From Oscillospiraceae bacterium (GTDB taxonomy: Bacteria; Bacillota; Clostridia; Saccharofermentanales; Saccharofermentanaceae): a DNA stretch of 64,000 nt. Positions 1 to 8,145 of this stretch are shown here, in pieces (the stretch's first letter is position 1; the number at the start of each line of letters is the position of its first letter). The stretch covers positions 124,001 to 188,000 of the forward strand of contig CACZGS010000005.1 of the NCBI GenBank assembly GCA_902780785.1, given 5' to 3'. The notes under the pieces are model-generated. The model saw only the letters and a program-made list of their open reading frames with translations, did not search any database and was not told where the DNA came from. Both the position numbers and the translations under genes were made by a program.

Positions 1-567
1 CGGAAGTGCAATAAGCAGGCCTAATCCCCAGATACAACCGACTACACCCTTTTCCGACGCTTCACGGTTTTCGTCGACATCACTTATTCTTTTGAATGCA
101 CCATCGTTTTCTCTGGAAAGAAGATCACGTTCCGCCTTCGTTTCCTGGTATTCTTTCGCGGTCTCAACAAGTTTGTGGAGAGTATCGAAATAAGGCTTGT
201 CTTCTTCGTGAGCATGTTTCCCGACATATTCGATCCTCATCAGCATCTCTTTTGTCTTGATAGTCTCGAGCTTGTCGTGCTTTTTCAGGCTGGCAACAGA
301 GATGATATTACCCGCGCAAAGCACAAGACCGTTCAAGGCATGGAATTCATTAGGAACTTTTCTGAGGATGTTTTCATATATTCTGGAGGCTTCGGTAAAA
401 TCCATTTTTCTAAGGCATGTTTCGGCCTGCTTGAGAAGATCATCACGGAACAGACTAAAACTGTCGATATCAGCGCCGCAGAACGGGCAGTCAAATATCT
501 TATGTCCCTTTTCGACATTTAATATTCCGCCGCACTGTCCGCAAGTTAAACTGACCAGTTCCGCCAC
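1..567 (-). CDS. Zinc-ribbon, TPR-like membrane protein (3' end outside window)
   Basis: The frame is open from a GTG at 567 to the window edge (189 codons, no stop), so the C-terminus is missing. An AAGGAG ribosome binding site at 574-579 supports the GTG start. The N-terminus has two CxxC knuckles (CGQCGG near residue 9, CPFCGAD near residue 27), a zinc ribbon. A helical, charged stretch follows that resembles a tetratricopeptide unit (residues about 43-65), then a long charged helix. The last visible residues (VVGCIWGLGLLIALP) begin a membrane segment. It starts 23 bases after the stop of the membrane protein at 591-1160, so the two are probably co-transcribed. It belongs to the loosely defined zinc-ribbon membrane proteins common in Clostridia. 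The function is unknown. Confidence 0.75.
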   Translation of the reverse strand, partial: MAELVSLTCGQCGGILNVEKGHKIFDCPFCGADIDSFSLFRDDLLKQAETCLRKMDFTEASRIYENILRKVPNEFHALNGLVLCAGNIISVASLKKHDKLETIKTKEMLMRIEYVGKHAHEEDKPYFDTLHKLVETAKEYQETKAERDLLSRENDGAFKRISDVDENREASEKGVVGCIWGLGLLIALP

Positions 568-590
568 GAGATGCTCCTTGGATCTTATCC

Positions 591-1160
591 TCAACCAATT
601 CCCGATTTGATCTTGCTTACATCCATTACCTGTTTTCTGTCGGGATCTTCGAAAACCTTTATCTTTTTGCCGCACTTGGCAATGATTACGCCGTCGCCAG
701 GCTGTACTGCAGATGAGACTTCCCTGTCGACTGTATAACACATCAATGTCTCATCACGATCTTCCATATAGATATCGAAAACGAACTGATATGAAGAATT
801 TCTTCCTTCTTTATTTTCCTGTGCTCTCGTGGATGTCAGACAGACGCCTCTTCTGATCTCTTTGATGCTGCGGAAAAAGCCGAACAGGAAATAACCCGTA
901 ATGCAGACAGCTGCGCCGAACGCACTTTGCGCAACGGCCTGATAGACTATATTATCCAAAGGCAGAAAGCAGAATCTGATAAAGTACCACAGGCACGCGA
1001 CACATGAGACCGCGAGCAAGATGATGAACACCAGATTTGCCTTGATATGTGCACTTTTAACTCTTCTGATAACGTCCTTATCACTTTCCTGAACCTTGTC
1101 AAAAACAAGCGCGGAAACCGGCACTGACTTCTTAAGATAATCCGAATAATGATTGCTCAT
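591..1160 (-). CDS. Hypothetical two-TM membrane protein
   Basis: The product has 189 residues. The ATG follows a GAGGGGAAATGGGAA leader. Two hydrophobic segments (about residues 41-65 and 79-98) are joined by a short loop. After them is a soluble C-terminal domain of about 90 residues with a beta-rich look, containing the segments DIYMEDRDETLMCYTVDRE and GDGVIIAKCGKKIKVFED. The layout resembles DUF-type proteins with an OB/NfeD-like cytoplasmic tail, but I do not recognise the family. It is upstream of the zinc-ribbon protein at 1-567 and downstream of the antiporter, all on the minus strand. The function is unknown. Confidence 0.75.
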   Translation of the reverse strand: MSNHYSDYLKKSVPVSALVFDKVQESDKDVIRRVKSAHIKANLVFIILLAVSCVACLWYFIRFCFLPLDNIVYQAVAQSAFGAAVCITGYFLFGFFRSIKEIRRGVCLTSTRAQENKEGRNSSYQFVFDIYMEDRDETLMCYTVDREVSSAVQPGDGVIIAKCGKKIKVFEDPDRKQVMDVSKIKSGIG

Positions 1161-1211
1161 TTCCCATTTCCCCTCTGATCAAGTGATCCCCATATAAATC
1201 TTCAATTAAGA

Positions 1212-2465
1212 TTATAACTCATTAAAGACGCGCGCGTCTTTCTTCTGCTGGAGCCTTAAGTAATAGCCTGCGATCATGGACGACAGCATTGTAGTAAGAA
1301 TGAGCACGGTAAAGAATTCCAGACTGATGATGTTATAAGAATAAGCGACCGTCGCAAGTACGATACCCGGGCCGCCTCTTGCGTTCATCGTTATCGCAAA
1401 ATTGAGCTTGGTGCTCATCTTAAGTCCGGAGAACAGGAGCAGCACCCAGGTGCCGATAAATTCAAGTCCGAACGCGATCGCAAAGAACAGAAGGAATCTC
1501 GCGAGTGAGAAATCATGAATGACGTTAAGCTGGATTCCGACCAGCGCGAAATAGATAGGAATAAAGAACGAGAACGCGATGTGCTCCAGTGAATGCATGC
1601 GCGACTTAACGGTCTCTTCCGTGCCGAATACGGCCTTAATGAGATAGCCGACAACGAATGCCGAATACATGATGTTGATGCCTAAGATATAAAGCAATCC
1701 GCATGTAAGAAGGAGCGCAACAAAACTGAGCGAATAGAAAGTCACAGGCTTCCACTCACTCTTGATCTGCTTGATGAACCTGGATATAAGAGCGATAACA
1801 ACAAAAATGCCTATCGTGACAAGAACGATAACGATCATCTCGACAAGCTTTATCTCGCCTGACTGCGCTATCTTCGTGGCTACATTAAGAAGTATCCACA
1901 GGCACAGATCCTGGAATGTCGATACGGTCAGGACCGTGTTGGAGAACTTCGTGTTCATGATCCCCATGTCAAAGAAGATCTTCGATATTACAGGGATAGA
2001 TGTGATCGCAACACCGATCGCGAAGACAAGACAATAAGCAAGTTCGTTATTGATGCTTCCCATGAAGTGTTCTTTGAATAATCCGAAGAACGGAATGCTT
2101 CCTGCCATAGGAAGGATCGTAGCACCGATGAACACAAGGCTTATCGTTTTCGCGTTCGTCTTATCGACTTTGATATCGGTGTTATAACCCGACAGGAACA
2201 TCAGGAAGATAAGGCCTAACTGATAGAAGATATTAAGCACTTTTCCCTCTTCGGGATAGGCGAAAAACACCTGCTCCGAGAATTCCGGGAACAGAAGAAA
2301 TAAGCAGCTTCCGCCGAGGATCATGCCGCCTAAGATCTCGCCTACCACACGCGGGCCCTTTATCTTCTCCATCAGCGTTCCGAAGCAGAACGCGAACAAA
2401 AGGAGCAGCGCGAGCGCAATAAGCGTTATGATTATCTCTTTTTCAGAAAGTGTTGCAAGTCTCAT
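1212..2465 (-). CDS. Cation:proton antiporter, CPA2/KefB-like
   Basis: The product has 417 residues and is almost entirely hydrophobic, with about 12 membrane segments. This is the usual length of the Na+/H+ exchanger domain without a C-terminal TrkA-N or TrkA-C domain. The N-terminal segment KGPRVVGEILGGMILGG is the typical second-helix signature of CPA2 antiporters. The central stretch FAIGVAITSIPVISKIFFD carries the conserved Ala-Thr-Ser-Pro-type core region. The family exchanges Na+ or K+ for protons across the membrane. The gene starts 4 bases after the stop of the G1P-dehydrogenase-like gene, so it is in the same transcript. The exact ion cannot be read from the sequence. Confidence 0.88.
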   Translation of the reverse strand: MRLATLSEKEIIITLIALALLLLFAFCFGTLMEKIKGPRVVGEILGGMILGGSCLFLLFPEFSEQVFFAYPEEGKVLNIFYQLGLIFLMFLSGYNTDIKVDKTNAKTISLVFIGATILPMAGSIPFFGLFKEHFMGSINNELAYCLVFAIGVAITSIPVISKIFFDMGIMNTKFSNTVLTVSTFQDLCLWILLNVATKIAQSGEIKLVEMIVIVLVTIGIFVVIALISRFIKQIKSEWKPVTFYSLSFVALLLTCGLLYILGINIMYSAFVVGYLIKAVFGTEETVKSRMHSLEHIAFSFFIPIYFALVGIQLNVIHDFSLARFLLFFAIAFGLEFIGTWVLLLFSGLKMSTKLNFAITMNARGGPGIVLATVAYSYNIISLEFFTVLILTTMLSSMIAGYYLRLQQKKDARVFNEL

Positions 2466-2469
2466 GTCA

Positions 2470-3525
2470 TCAGTGCAGGATAGCCGTTAATTTCTCGTCG
2501 CTTGTAAGCAATGCCTTGGCAAGTTCCCTGTACTTCTCCTCATGGAGATATGTGTGACGGTGAGGCTTGATCGAAGGCGCCATGTCGATCGCCTTTGCAT
2601 AATCTTCAGCCTTGAGATCGAGCGTTGCGCAGTAATCCCAGAAGCCGGTCTTGGTAAAGATAGTATCGACTCTCTGCCAGCGGTGATCGCAGATCTTGCA
2701 CATGATGTATGTTGCGATGCCGACCTGTACACCGTGAAGCTGAGGACGCTCTAAGAATGAATCGAGAGCATGTGAGATAAGATGCTCGCTTCCTGATGTA
2801 GGCGCCGAAGATCCTGCGATCTCGTTTGCAACGCCGCTCATTGCAAGTGAATCGAGAAGCTCCTTTAAGAACAGATCTTCATCTATGGATTCAAAAGGTG
2901 TTCTGACGAATGAGTTGACGGCTTTTTTCGCGACCATGAATGCGAAGTCATTAACCTCGTCGTAGCCCAAGTCTTCCTCGTGCTGCCAGTCGTATGTTGA
3001 CTGGATCTTAGCGACCATGTCGCCGACACCGGAGTGAAGGAATCTTACGGGCGCGCTCTTGATGACGTCAGTATCTACAAGGATGCCGTAAGCCATCTTT
3101 GCGGGAAGTGATTTCCTGTGGCCGTCGACGATGAGTGAAGCGGATGAACTTGAGAATCCGTCCGATGAAGATGATGTCGGCACGCTGATGAAAGGAATGC
3201 GCAGAACATAACCGATGTATTTCGCAGCATCAATAACCTTTCCGCCGCCCATACCGATGATGGCCTGGGTCTTATTTGGAAGTTCAAAAGCAAGCTCAGT
3301 TATGTCGTTGAAATCAACGGTATCCATTTCCTGGTGATGAAGGACCTTAACGTCGGCCTTTTCGAAGGACTCGAAAACAGTATCGCCGAACATTGAAGTA
3401 AGGCCGTTTCCGAACAGGATAACAACCTGTGTAAAACCGGCATCCTTTAAGTATTCGCCGATGTTAGCCGTTACGCCTCTTTCGATCTTAAGGATCGGAG
3501 GTATTGAGATCTCGTCTTTTGCCAT
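2470..3525 (-). CDS. Glycerol-1-phosphate dehydrogenase family (EgsA/AraM-like)
   Basis: The product has 351 residues. The ATG at 3525 follows AGGAAGGATAACATT, so I prefer it to an in-frame start 20 codons earlier that would overlap the upstream reading frame's leader. The Rossmann-like half has GMGGGKVIDAAKY (about residues 91-103) and SVPTSSSSDG (about 114-123), the NAD(P)-binding motifs of the family. Metal ligands are Asp169 (GVGDMVAK), His248/His252 (SGSEHLISHALD) and His264 (LHGVQVG). These fit the EgsA/AraM branch of iron/zinc dehydrogenases that reduce dihydroxyacetone phosphate to sn-glycerol-1-phosphate. Glycerol dehydrogenase-like specificity is the alternative. The neighbouring HAD phosphatase may process its product (inference). 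Confidence 0.8.
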   Translation of the reverse strand: MAKDEISIPPILKIERGVTANIGEYLKDAGFTQVVILFGNGLTSMFGDTVFESFEKADVKVLHHQEMDTVDFNDITELAFELPNKTQAIIGMGGGKVIDAAKYIGYVLRIPFISVPTSSSSDGFSSSSASLIVDGHRKSLPAKMAYGILVDTDVIKSAPVRFLHSGVGDMVAKIQSTYDWQHEEDLGYDEVNDFAFMVAKKAVNSFVRTPFESIDEDLFLKELLDSLAMSGVANEIAGSSAPTSGSEHLISHALDSFLERPQLHGVQVGIATYIMCKICDHRWQRVDTIFTKTGFWDYCATLDLKAEDYAKAIDMAPSIKPHRHTYLHEEKYRELAKALLTSDEKLTAILH

Positions 3526-3544
3526 AATGTTATCCTTCCTTTCT

Positions 3545-4201
3545 TTAACCGATAACTTCAGGAACAACCTTAATAAGCTCGTCAAAACTGTTTATAACGG
3601 GGACTTCGGTATTGATCGTACCGAATCCGTATTTAGCGTGGATAAAAGGAAAACCGGCCTTTGCCGTAGCATCGTAATCACTCTGGATATCGCCTACATA
3701 GCAGGCTTCGGTAAGCCCGTTGCGCTCAGCTAAGAGCTTGATGTTCTCATCTTTTTGCAGGAGGTTATTTCCGTAGCACTCTATGTCTTCGACAAGGTCT
3801 TCCGGTGTTCCGTAAGGGATATCGAAATATTCCAGGAATGCTTCGATATATCCTGCCTGGCAGTTGCTTACGATGTAGATGTGATAGCCGTTTTCCTTAA
3901 GCGTTGCCCATGTGTCGAGCACGCCATCGTAGATGATGCCGCCGTTCTCTCTTAAGTATTCATTCTCATATTCTTCACAGGCATAGCGCAGTGCATCTCT
4001 CTCGGGACCCTTTTCCGTGTATGTGAAAAGGTCATCAGCGATCGCATCCATGGGCTTTCCCATGTTCCTCTGGATGTCTTCCCTGGTAATAACCTTATCG
4101 GTATACCCGGCTTCCTGAACCTTCACTGTCCATGACTTTGCAACGTTCTCGGATGAATCCCAGACGGTGCCGTCCATATCGAATATAACGCCTTTTTTCA
4201 T
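3545..4201 (-). CDS. HAD-superfamily hydrolase, phosphoglycolate-phosphatase-like
   Basis: The product has 218 residues. Motif I is VIFDMDGTVWDS with nucleophile Asp8 and acid Asp10. A four-helix cap follows, then motif II (IYIVSNC, about residues 107-113) and motif IV (CYVGDIQSDYDATAKAG, about 167-183) with the acidic pair GD...SD. This is subclass I HAD with a C1 cap, as in phosphoglycolate phosphatase and beta-phosphoglucomutase. It acts on a small cytoplasmic phosphate ester. The gene overlaps the upstream 113-residue gene by 4 bases (ATGA) and precedes the G1P-dehydrogenase-like gene by 19 bases, so it is inside the operon. The substrate is unknown. Confidence 0.87.
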   Translation of the reverse strand: MKKGVIFDMDGTVWDSSENVAKSWTVKVQEAGYTDKVITREDIQRNMGKPMDAIADDLFTYTEKGPERDALRYACEEYENEYLRENGGIIYDGVLDTWATLKENGYHIYIVSNCQAGYIEAFLEYFDIPYGTPEDLVEDIECYGNNLLQKDENIKLLAERNGLTEACYVGDIQSDYDATAKAGFPFIHAKYGFGTINTEVPVINSFDELIKVVPEVIG

Positions 4202-4539
4202 AAGCTGTCCTGGCCTCGATTCTCAAATTGATGTTTGTCTTTTTCCGCGTTCTTCAGAAGAACTTCCGGAATGTTGTGTTTTTTCTCAGCATACGGATCA
4301 ACACCATAGTCTGCAAAGAGGAAATACTTCTCATTCGTAATCGCATCATCGATCATGCGGTTATACTGGATGCCTCTTCCTGAATATTCTTTAATATCGC
4401 ATGAAGAATCGCCGATGTCACTGTATTTCTTTAAGATCTTATATGTTATTAGCAGCGCAAATGATATGCCTGTAAAGATCAGGAATGCTATAGCCATCAG
4501 GGACATCGCAAACACGTTTGCATTTAATCTCTCGATCAT
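4198..4539 (-). CDS. Hypothetical single-TM protein
   Basis: The product has 113 residues. One strong membrane segment (MSLMAIAFLIFTGISFALLI, about residues 12-31) is followed by a charged cytoplasmic-type tail of about 80 residues. The start ATG overlaps the stop of the upstream zinc-ribbon membrane gene by one base (TGATG), and its own stop overlaps the HAD gene start by 4 bases, so translation is probably coupled on both sides. No family is recognised. The tail mentions no catalytic motif. Confidence 0.7.
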   Translation of the reverse strand: MIERLNANVFAMSLMAIAFLIFTGISFALLITYKILKKYSDIGDSSCDIKEYSGRGIQYNRMIDDAITNEKYFLFADYGVDPYAEKKHNIPEVLLKNAEKDKHQFENRGQDSL

Positions 4540-5702
4540 CAGCTCTGCCTCCTCTTTACAAAATTAAATATCGCTTCAGACTGTGAAAGCCTCAGATTCT
4601 TAAGTATCCTTCGAAGTCCTCTGAATCCGACAGAAAAACATATTGTAGAAGTGCATAACAGTGCAGCAGCGCCGCATGTCCACACGAACGTAATGATCTC
4701 CGGCGCTCCGCCTCTTATGATAAAGAAGCTTGCAATGATAAATGCTATGACAAGGATAAATGTCGCAATGGCTATTCCCCATATCTTCTTCTGCAGCCAG
4801 GGGAGAGTTCCCGTCACCTTGCCTGTTTGACCGTTAACAAGGATAGTGTAAGGTTTCCCGTTATATTTGAACGTCAAAAACCACACCGGGAACATCATGT
4901 AGATCGGATCGTCCTGGATATCAGCCCAGTAGATGGAATCCCTTATCTTCACAGAGTTAACGTTTTTGGGAATGCTCTTTACCACTTCATCAGCAAAGAG
5001 TTTATGGCATCTTTCCGATGCCGATTCGCGGAGATCCATGAAATCCATGTCAGAAGTGTTCGAATAAAAACCGTTGAGATAGTCCTCATCAAATTCTTTC
5101 GAGTCCTCAAGATAGAACGGTTCAAGCCTTAAGCTGACATCATCATTCAAGATTCTCGAGCCGTCTATCGGAACATTTTTGAACTTGACTTCACCTGCTC
5201 TTGAATAGTATCTTGTCTCACTGTGCTTTCCGCGTTTTACCGTGCCGCTGATCCAGTCAGCTTCCTGATAATCCGCATTTATGACCCAGTAAGGAACATA
5301 TATGCCGCGCATGTTTTCGGGCTTGAACGAACCTGCGATCTCCTTGGGCACGATCGGATTATTCTCGAATCTGCTCCTGATCTTATCCAGCGCCTGAAGC
5401 TTTGTGATCTTAAACGGTATGATGCCGTCCGGTCTGTATTCTCTGGAGACTCTGCTGAAAACGATCGCAGGATTGCCGCAATAAACACAGAACGTCGAAG
5501 ACTCCGTGTCGCTCGTAATGATCTCAGCTCCGCAGTGGCCGCATGTATAGACTCTTGTATCGTAATATTTCGAACTGACATCAATGCCGTTATCCCTGAC
5601 ATCTTCCGGCCTGAATCCTGCACCGCAGTTAGCACATTCCAGCTTCTGCGAAGCCGGATTGAAGATCAGTTTTCCTGCACAATTACTGCATAGTACTGCC
5701 AT
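4539..5702 (-). CDS. Double zinc-ribbon membrane protein
   Basis: The product has 387 residues. The ATG follows AAGGAAAGGAAAAGATA. There are two zinc ribbons at the N-terminus: CSNC...CANC (residues 5-26) and CGHC...CVYC (about 54-76). The middle is a beta-rich domain of about 180 residues (INADYQEADW, WADIQDDPIYMMFPVWFLTFKYNG, TILVNGQTGKVTG). Two membrane helices lie near the C-terminus (about residues 309-333 and 340-360), with a short basic tail. The arrangement matches clostridial zinc-ribbon/TFIIB-like membrane proteins that have no assigned role. It is the first gene of the minus-strand unit that runs down to the dehydrogenase and antiporter. Confidence 0.78.
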   Translation of the reverse strand: MAVLCSNCAGKLIFNPASQKLECANCGAGFRPEDVRDNGIDVSSKYYDTRVYTCGHCGAEIITSDTESSTFCVYCGNPAIVFSRVSREYRPDGIIPFKITKLQALDKIRSRFENNPIVPKEIAGSFKPENMRGIYVPYWVINADYQEADWISGTVKRGKHSETRYYSRAGEVKFKNVPIDGSRILNDDVSLRLEPFYLEDSKEFDEDYLNGFYSNTSDMDFMDLRESASERCHKLFADEVVKSIPKNVNSVKIRDSIYWADIQDDPIYMMFPVWFLTFKYNGKPYTILVNGQTGKVTGTLPWLQKKIWGIAIATFILVIAFIIASFFIIRGGAPEIITFVWTCGAAALLCTSTICFSVGFRGLRRILKNLRLSQSEAIFNFVKRRQS

Positions 5703-5774
5703 TATCTTTTCCTTTCCTTATTCCACATAAGATAATATATCATAAAGAAAACTTGATTGATAACGGATAATAAA

Positions 5775-5800
5775 GAAGGCTGCCACTTGGGACAGCCTTC
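5775..5800 (-). terminator. Intrinsic terminator-like hairpin
   Basis: GAAGGCTG (5775-5782) pairs with CAGCCTTC (5793-5800). On the minus strand the hairpin is followed by CTTTATTATC, a modest U-rich tail. It lies just after the cysteine-rich gene ending at 5813 and before the next unit starting at 5702. Confidence 0.7.
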
Positions 5801-5812
5801 ATCATTTGTTCT

Positions 5813-6058
5813 TTACCATTTTGAATACGGGCATTTTCCGTTCTTAAGCACCGCCCTGATCTCGACATAGCAGCCGCAGGCAAGACACGTGCCCTGGTTA
5901 AGCTTTTCGCACTTCTTGCAGACATCAAGTCTTATGGAAGATATCTCGTCCGGCACAAGGTCTTCAGCAGGAAGTGCCTTAAGACCTTCAGTTATTAGCT
6001 TCTCATAGACTTCCTTGCTGTAATCCTTTAAAAGACAGCGCGTGCAGGGCTTGGGCAT
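5813..6058 (-). CDS. Small cysteine-rich protein, DUF6171-like
   Basis: The product has 81 residues. Cysteines sit at the N-terminus (CTRCLL) and in a C-terminal array (CKKCEKLNQGTCLACGCY, then CPYSKW), which suggests one or two metal sites. The pattern matches the small clostridial DUF6171 proteins as I remember them. It begins two bases after the stop of the GH51 gene and so is its operon partner or a downstream passenger. A terminator-like hairpin follows. The function is unknown. Confidence 0.75.
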   Translation of the reverse strand: MPKPCTRCLLKDYSKEVYEKLITEGLKALPAEDLVPDEISSIRLDVCKKCEKLNQGTCLACGCYVEIRAVLKNGKCPYSKW

Positions 6059-6060
6059 CG

Positions 6061-7572
6061 TCAGATCTCGACTTCGATGTGCATTACGCTGGAAGCGGGG
6101 ATCTTAAATGCGATCTTATCTCCATCGATCTTAATGTCATCGAAAACCTTCTCGGATACGACATCCGGATTATCGAAATCGTTATAAGCATCCATCTTGC
6201 CGGCAAGGACTGTAGCCTTAACAGACTTGATGTTCTCGCCTATGAGATTACTTGCAACGTCGTAAGAATCCGTACAGGAGAGATTGCCCAATGTGATGTG
6301 GATCTTTCCGTCCTTGCCCTTTGATACGGACTCGTGAAGGTTAGGAACCATATACTGATCTTCAAGACCGATCTTATCAGTGTTGATCGTGCTCTCCAGG
6401 AGCTCACCGTCCTGATGGGCACTAAACATCTTGAATACATAGTATGTAGGTGTCTTGACCATCTTGTCGCCTTCAGTAAGGATAACTGCCTGAAGAACGT
6501 TTACGAGCTGCGCGATGTTTGCCATCTTTACGCGCTTGCAGTGCTTGTTGAAGATGTTGAGGTTGATGCATGCGATGAGGGCATCGCGGATAGTATTCTG
6601 CTGATAGAGGAAACCGGGGTTGGTGCCTTCCTCAACGTCATACCATGTGCCCCACTCGTCAACCATGAGACCGATCCTGCAGTCAGGGTCATATCTGTCC
6701 ATGATCGCAGAATGCTTCTCGATGAACTCCTCCATAGCGAAGGTTTTCGCGAGCGTCATATACCATTCTTTGTCATTGAACTTTGTTGCAGAACCCTTGT
6801 GATCCCAGTCGTAAGGGAGAGTGTAATAGTGGAGCGTGAGGCCGTCCATATAACCGAAGTTCTGAGGGAATGAGCCCTGCTGTCTGAAGCACTCGCGGAG
6901 CATCGTCTCTGTCCAGTTGTAGTCCTTATCCGTAGGACCTACTGCGAGCTTCTTGATCTTCTTGTCGGGATTATACTGCTTAACAAAAGTCTGATAGTGC
7001 TTGTAGAGGTTTGCGTAGTATTCGGGAACCATGTTTCCGCCGCATCCCCATGTCTCATTTCCGACTGCGAAATAATCGACTGTCCAGGGCTTCTCCCTGC
7101 CATTGGCTCTTCTGAGGTCAGCCATCGGAGATACGCCGTCAAAAGTCATGTACTCGACCCATTCGCTCATCTCACGGACAGTGCCGCTTCCGATGTTGCC
7201 GTTGACATAAGTCTTGCAGCCGAGCTGCTCGGCGAGTTCCATGAACTCGTGTGTACCGAAGCTGTTATCTTCAGTAACGCCGCCCCAGTTGGTGTTGATC
7301 ATCTTCTTACGGGATTCCTTGGGACCTATTCCGTCCTTCCAGTGATACTCGTCGGCAAAGCATCCGCCGGGCCAACGGAGAACAGGGATCTTCATCTCCT
7401 TCAATGCTTCGACAACGTCGTTACGCATGCCGTTGGTGTTGGGAATATCGGAATTCTCTCCGACATAAACACCTTCGTAGATACATCTTCCCAGGTGCTC
7501 TGAGAAATGTCCCTGGATCTCAGGGTTGATGTGGCCAAGTTCCTTGCCTGTGTTAATGAATAGATTGTACAT
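6061..7572 (-). CDS. Alpha-L-arabinofuranosidase, GH51
   Basis: The product has 503 residues, the normal size for intracellular GH51. The ATG at 7572 follows GAGAGGACCAT and starts with [13 protein letters not shown]; a longer in-frame start would add 31 atypical residues. There is no signal peptide, so the enzyme is cytoplasmic. The (beta/alpha)8 barrel carries the acid/base Glu in [11 protein letters not shown] (about residue 172) and the nucleophile Glu in [11 protein letters not shown] (about residue 305). The N-terminal substrate motif [18 protein letters not shown] is also typical. A C-terminal beta-sandwich ends in [11 protein letters not shown]. The family removes terminal arabinofuranose from arabinan and arabinoxylan oligosaccharides. 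No transporter gene is adjacent. Confidence 0.94.
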   Translation of the reverse strand: MYNLFINTGKELGHINPEIQGHFSEHLGRCIYEGVYVGENSDIPNTNGMRNDVVEALKEMKIPVLRWPGGCFADEYHWKDGIGPKESRKKMINTNWGGVTEDNSFGTHEFMELAEQLGCKTYVNGNIGSGTVREMSEWVEYMTFDGVSPMADLRRANGREKPWTVDYFAVGNETWGCGGNMVPEYYANLYKHYQTFVKQYNPDKKIKKLAVGPTDKDYNWTETMLRECFRQQGSFPQNFGYMDGLTLHYYTLPYDWDHKGSATKFNDKEWYMTLAKTFAMEEFIEKHSAIMDRYDPDCRIGLMVDEWGTWYDVEEGTNPGFLYQQNTIRDALIACINLNIFNKHCKRVKMANIAQLVNVLQAVILTEGDKMVKTPTYYVFKMFSAHQDGELLESTINTDKIGLEDQYMVPNLHESVSKGKDGKIHITLGNLSCTDSYDVASNLIGENIKSVKATVLAGKMDAYNDFDNPDVVSEKVFDDIKIDGDKIAFKIPASSVMHIEVEI

Positions 7573-7633
7573 ATGGTCCTCTCTTATAAAAAGATTTCCG
7601 CCGATTTCCGCAAATCGTGTTAGACACTCTAGC

Positions 7634-7642
7634 ATTATACCA
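7634..7642 (-). promoter_or_regulatory. Extended -10 promoter for the GH51 gene
   Basis: On the minus strand the sequence reads TGGTATAAT, an extended -10 (TGnTATAAT), about 60 bases before the GH51 ATG. No good -35 is visible because the upstream terminator occupies that position. Confidence 0.55.
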
Positions 7643-7648
7643 AATATG

Positions 7649-7678
7649 AAAAGATCCCGAATCATACCGGGATCTTTT
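7649..7678 (-). terminator. Intrinsic terminator of the small-membrane-protein/MFS unit
   Basis: AAAAGATCCCG (7649-7659) pairs with CGGGATCTTTT (7668-7678). It lies directly after the last gene of the 7706-9958 unit, with a U-rich tail on the minus strand. Confidence 0.85.
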
Positions 7679-7705
7679 AACGTTCAAATCTTTGACCGGA
7701 TTTGC

Positions 7706-7867
7706 TTAAGAGTCTTTCCTCTTTTTCTTCTTAAGGAGAATGACCAGCAATACGATGCCGGAAACAGTCACGACTGTCACAACAGATGCGATCAGAATAA
7801 GCGAAACCGGAAGTGACATCTCCATATCTCTGCCAATGTCCACAACATCAAAAAGCAGTCTGTTCAT
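7706..7867 (-). CDS. Small single-TM protein, paralogue of the next upstream gene
   Basis: The product has 53 residues. The ATG at 7867 follows GGGGGAGAGCTGAT. It begins MNRLLFDVVDIG, has one membrane segment (about residues 18-42, VSLILIASVVTVVTVSG...) and ends in a lysine-rich KKKKRKDS tail. The upstream protein at 7869-8144 shares the same plan (MDWLLFDAFGKG, one TM, RKKKK), so the two look like a tandem duplication. The stop of the upstream gene lies one base before this ATG. The function is unknown. Confidence 0.7.
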   Translation of the reverse strand: MNRLLFDVVDIGRDMEMSLPVSLILIASVVTVVTVSGIVLLVILLKKKKRKDS

Positions 7868-7868
7868 A

Positions 7869-8144
7869 TCAGCTCTCCCCCGTTTCAGGTCCGGCTGCAA
7901 CTTCAGGACTTTCCACTACAGCCTCAGCAACAGGAGATGCCGGTTGTTCACTGCCTGTCTCAGCAGCTTTTGCCGCTGCCTCTGCCTCAGTCTGTTTTTT
8001 CTTCTTTCTCAAGAGAATGATCAATACCACAGTGCTCGAAATGCCTACTACAGCCAAAACACCCACTATGATGAGAATTGCAGCCAAAAGGAATAAGATT
8101 ATTTCCCCGCCTTTGCCAAATGCATCGAATAACAGCCAGTCCAT
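7869..8144 (-). CDS. Small single-TM protein with acidic/alanine tail
   Basis: The product has 91 residues. It begins MDWLLFDAFGKGGE, has one long hydrophobic segment (about residues 15-45) and a RKKKK stop-transfer cluster. A low-complexity tail rich in Ala, Glu and Pro follows (QTEAEAAAKAAETGSE...). The N-terminal 50 residues match the 53-residue protein encoded next to it. It is sandwiched between that gene and the MFS permease with 1-base gaps, so it is certainly co-transcribed. It may be an accessory subunit of the permease, but that is only inferred from position. Confidence 0.72.
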   Translation of the reverse strand: MDWLLFDAFGKGGEIILFLLAAILIIVGVLAVVGISSTVVLIILLRKKKKQTEAEAAAKAAETGSEQPASPVAEAVVESPEVAAGPETGES

Positions 8145-8145
8145 A

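Noticed and set aside
5223..5693. Plus-strand open frame of 156 codons antisense to the double zinc-ribbon gene
   Set aside because: It has no ribosome binding site and mirrors the codon pattern of the real gene on the minus strand.
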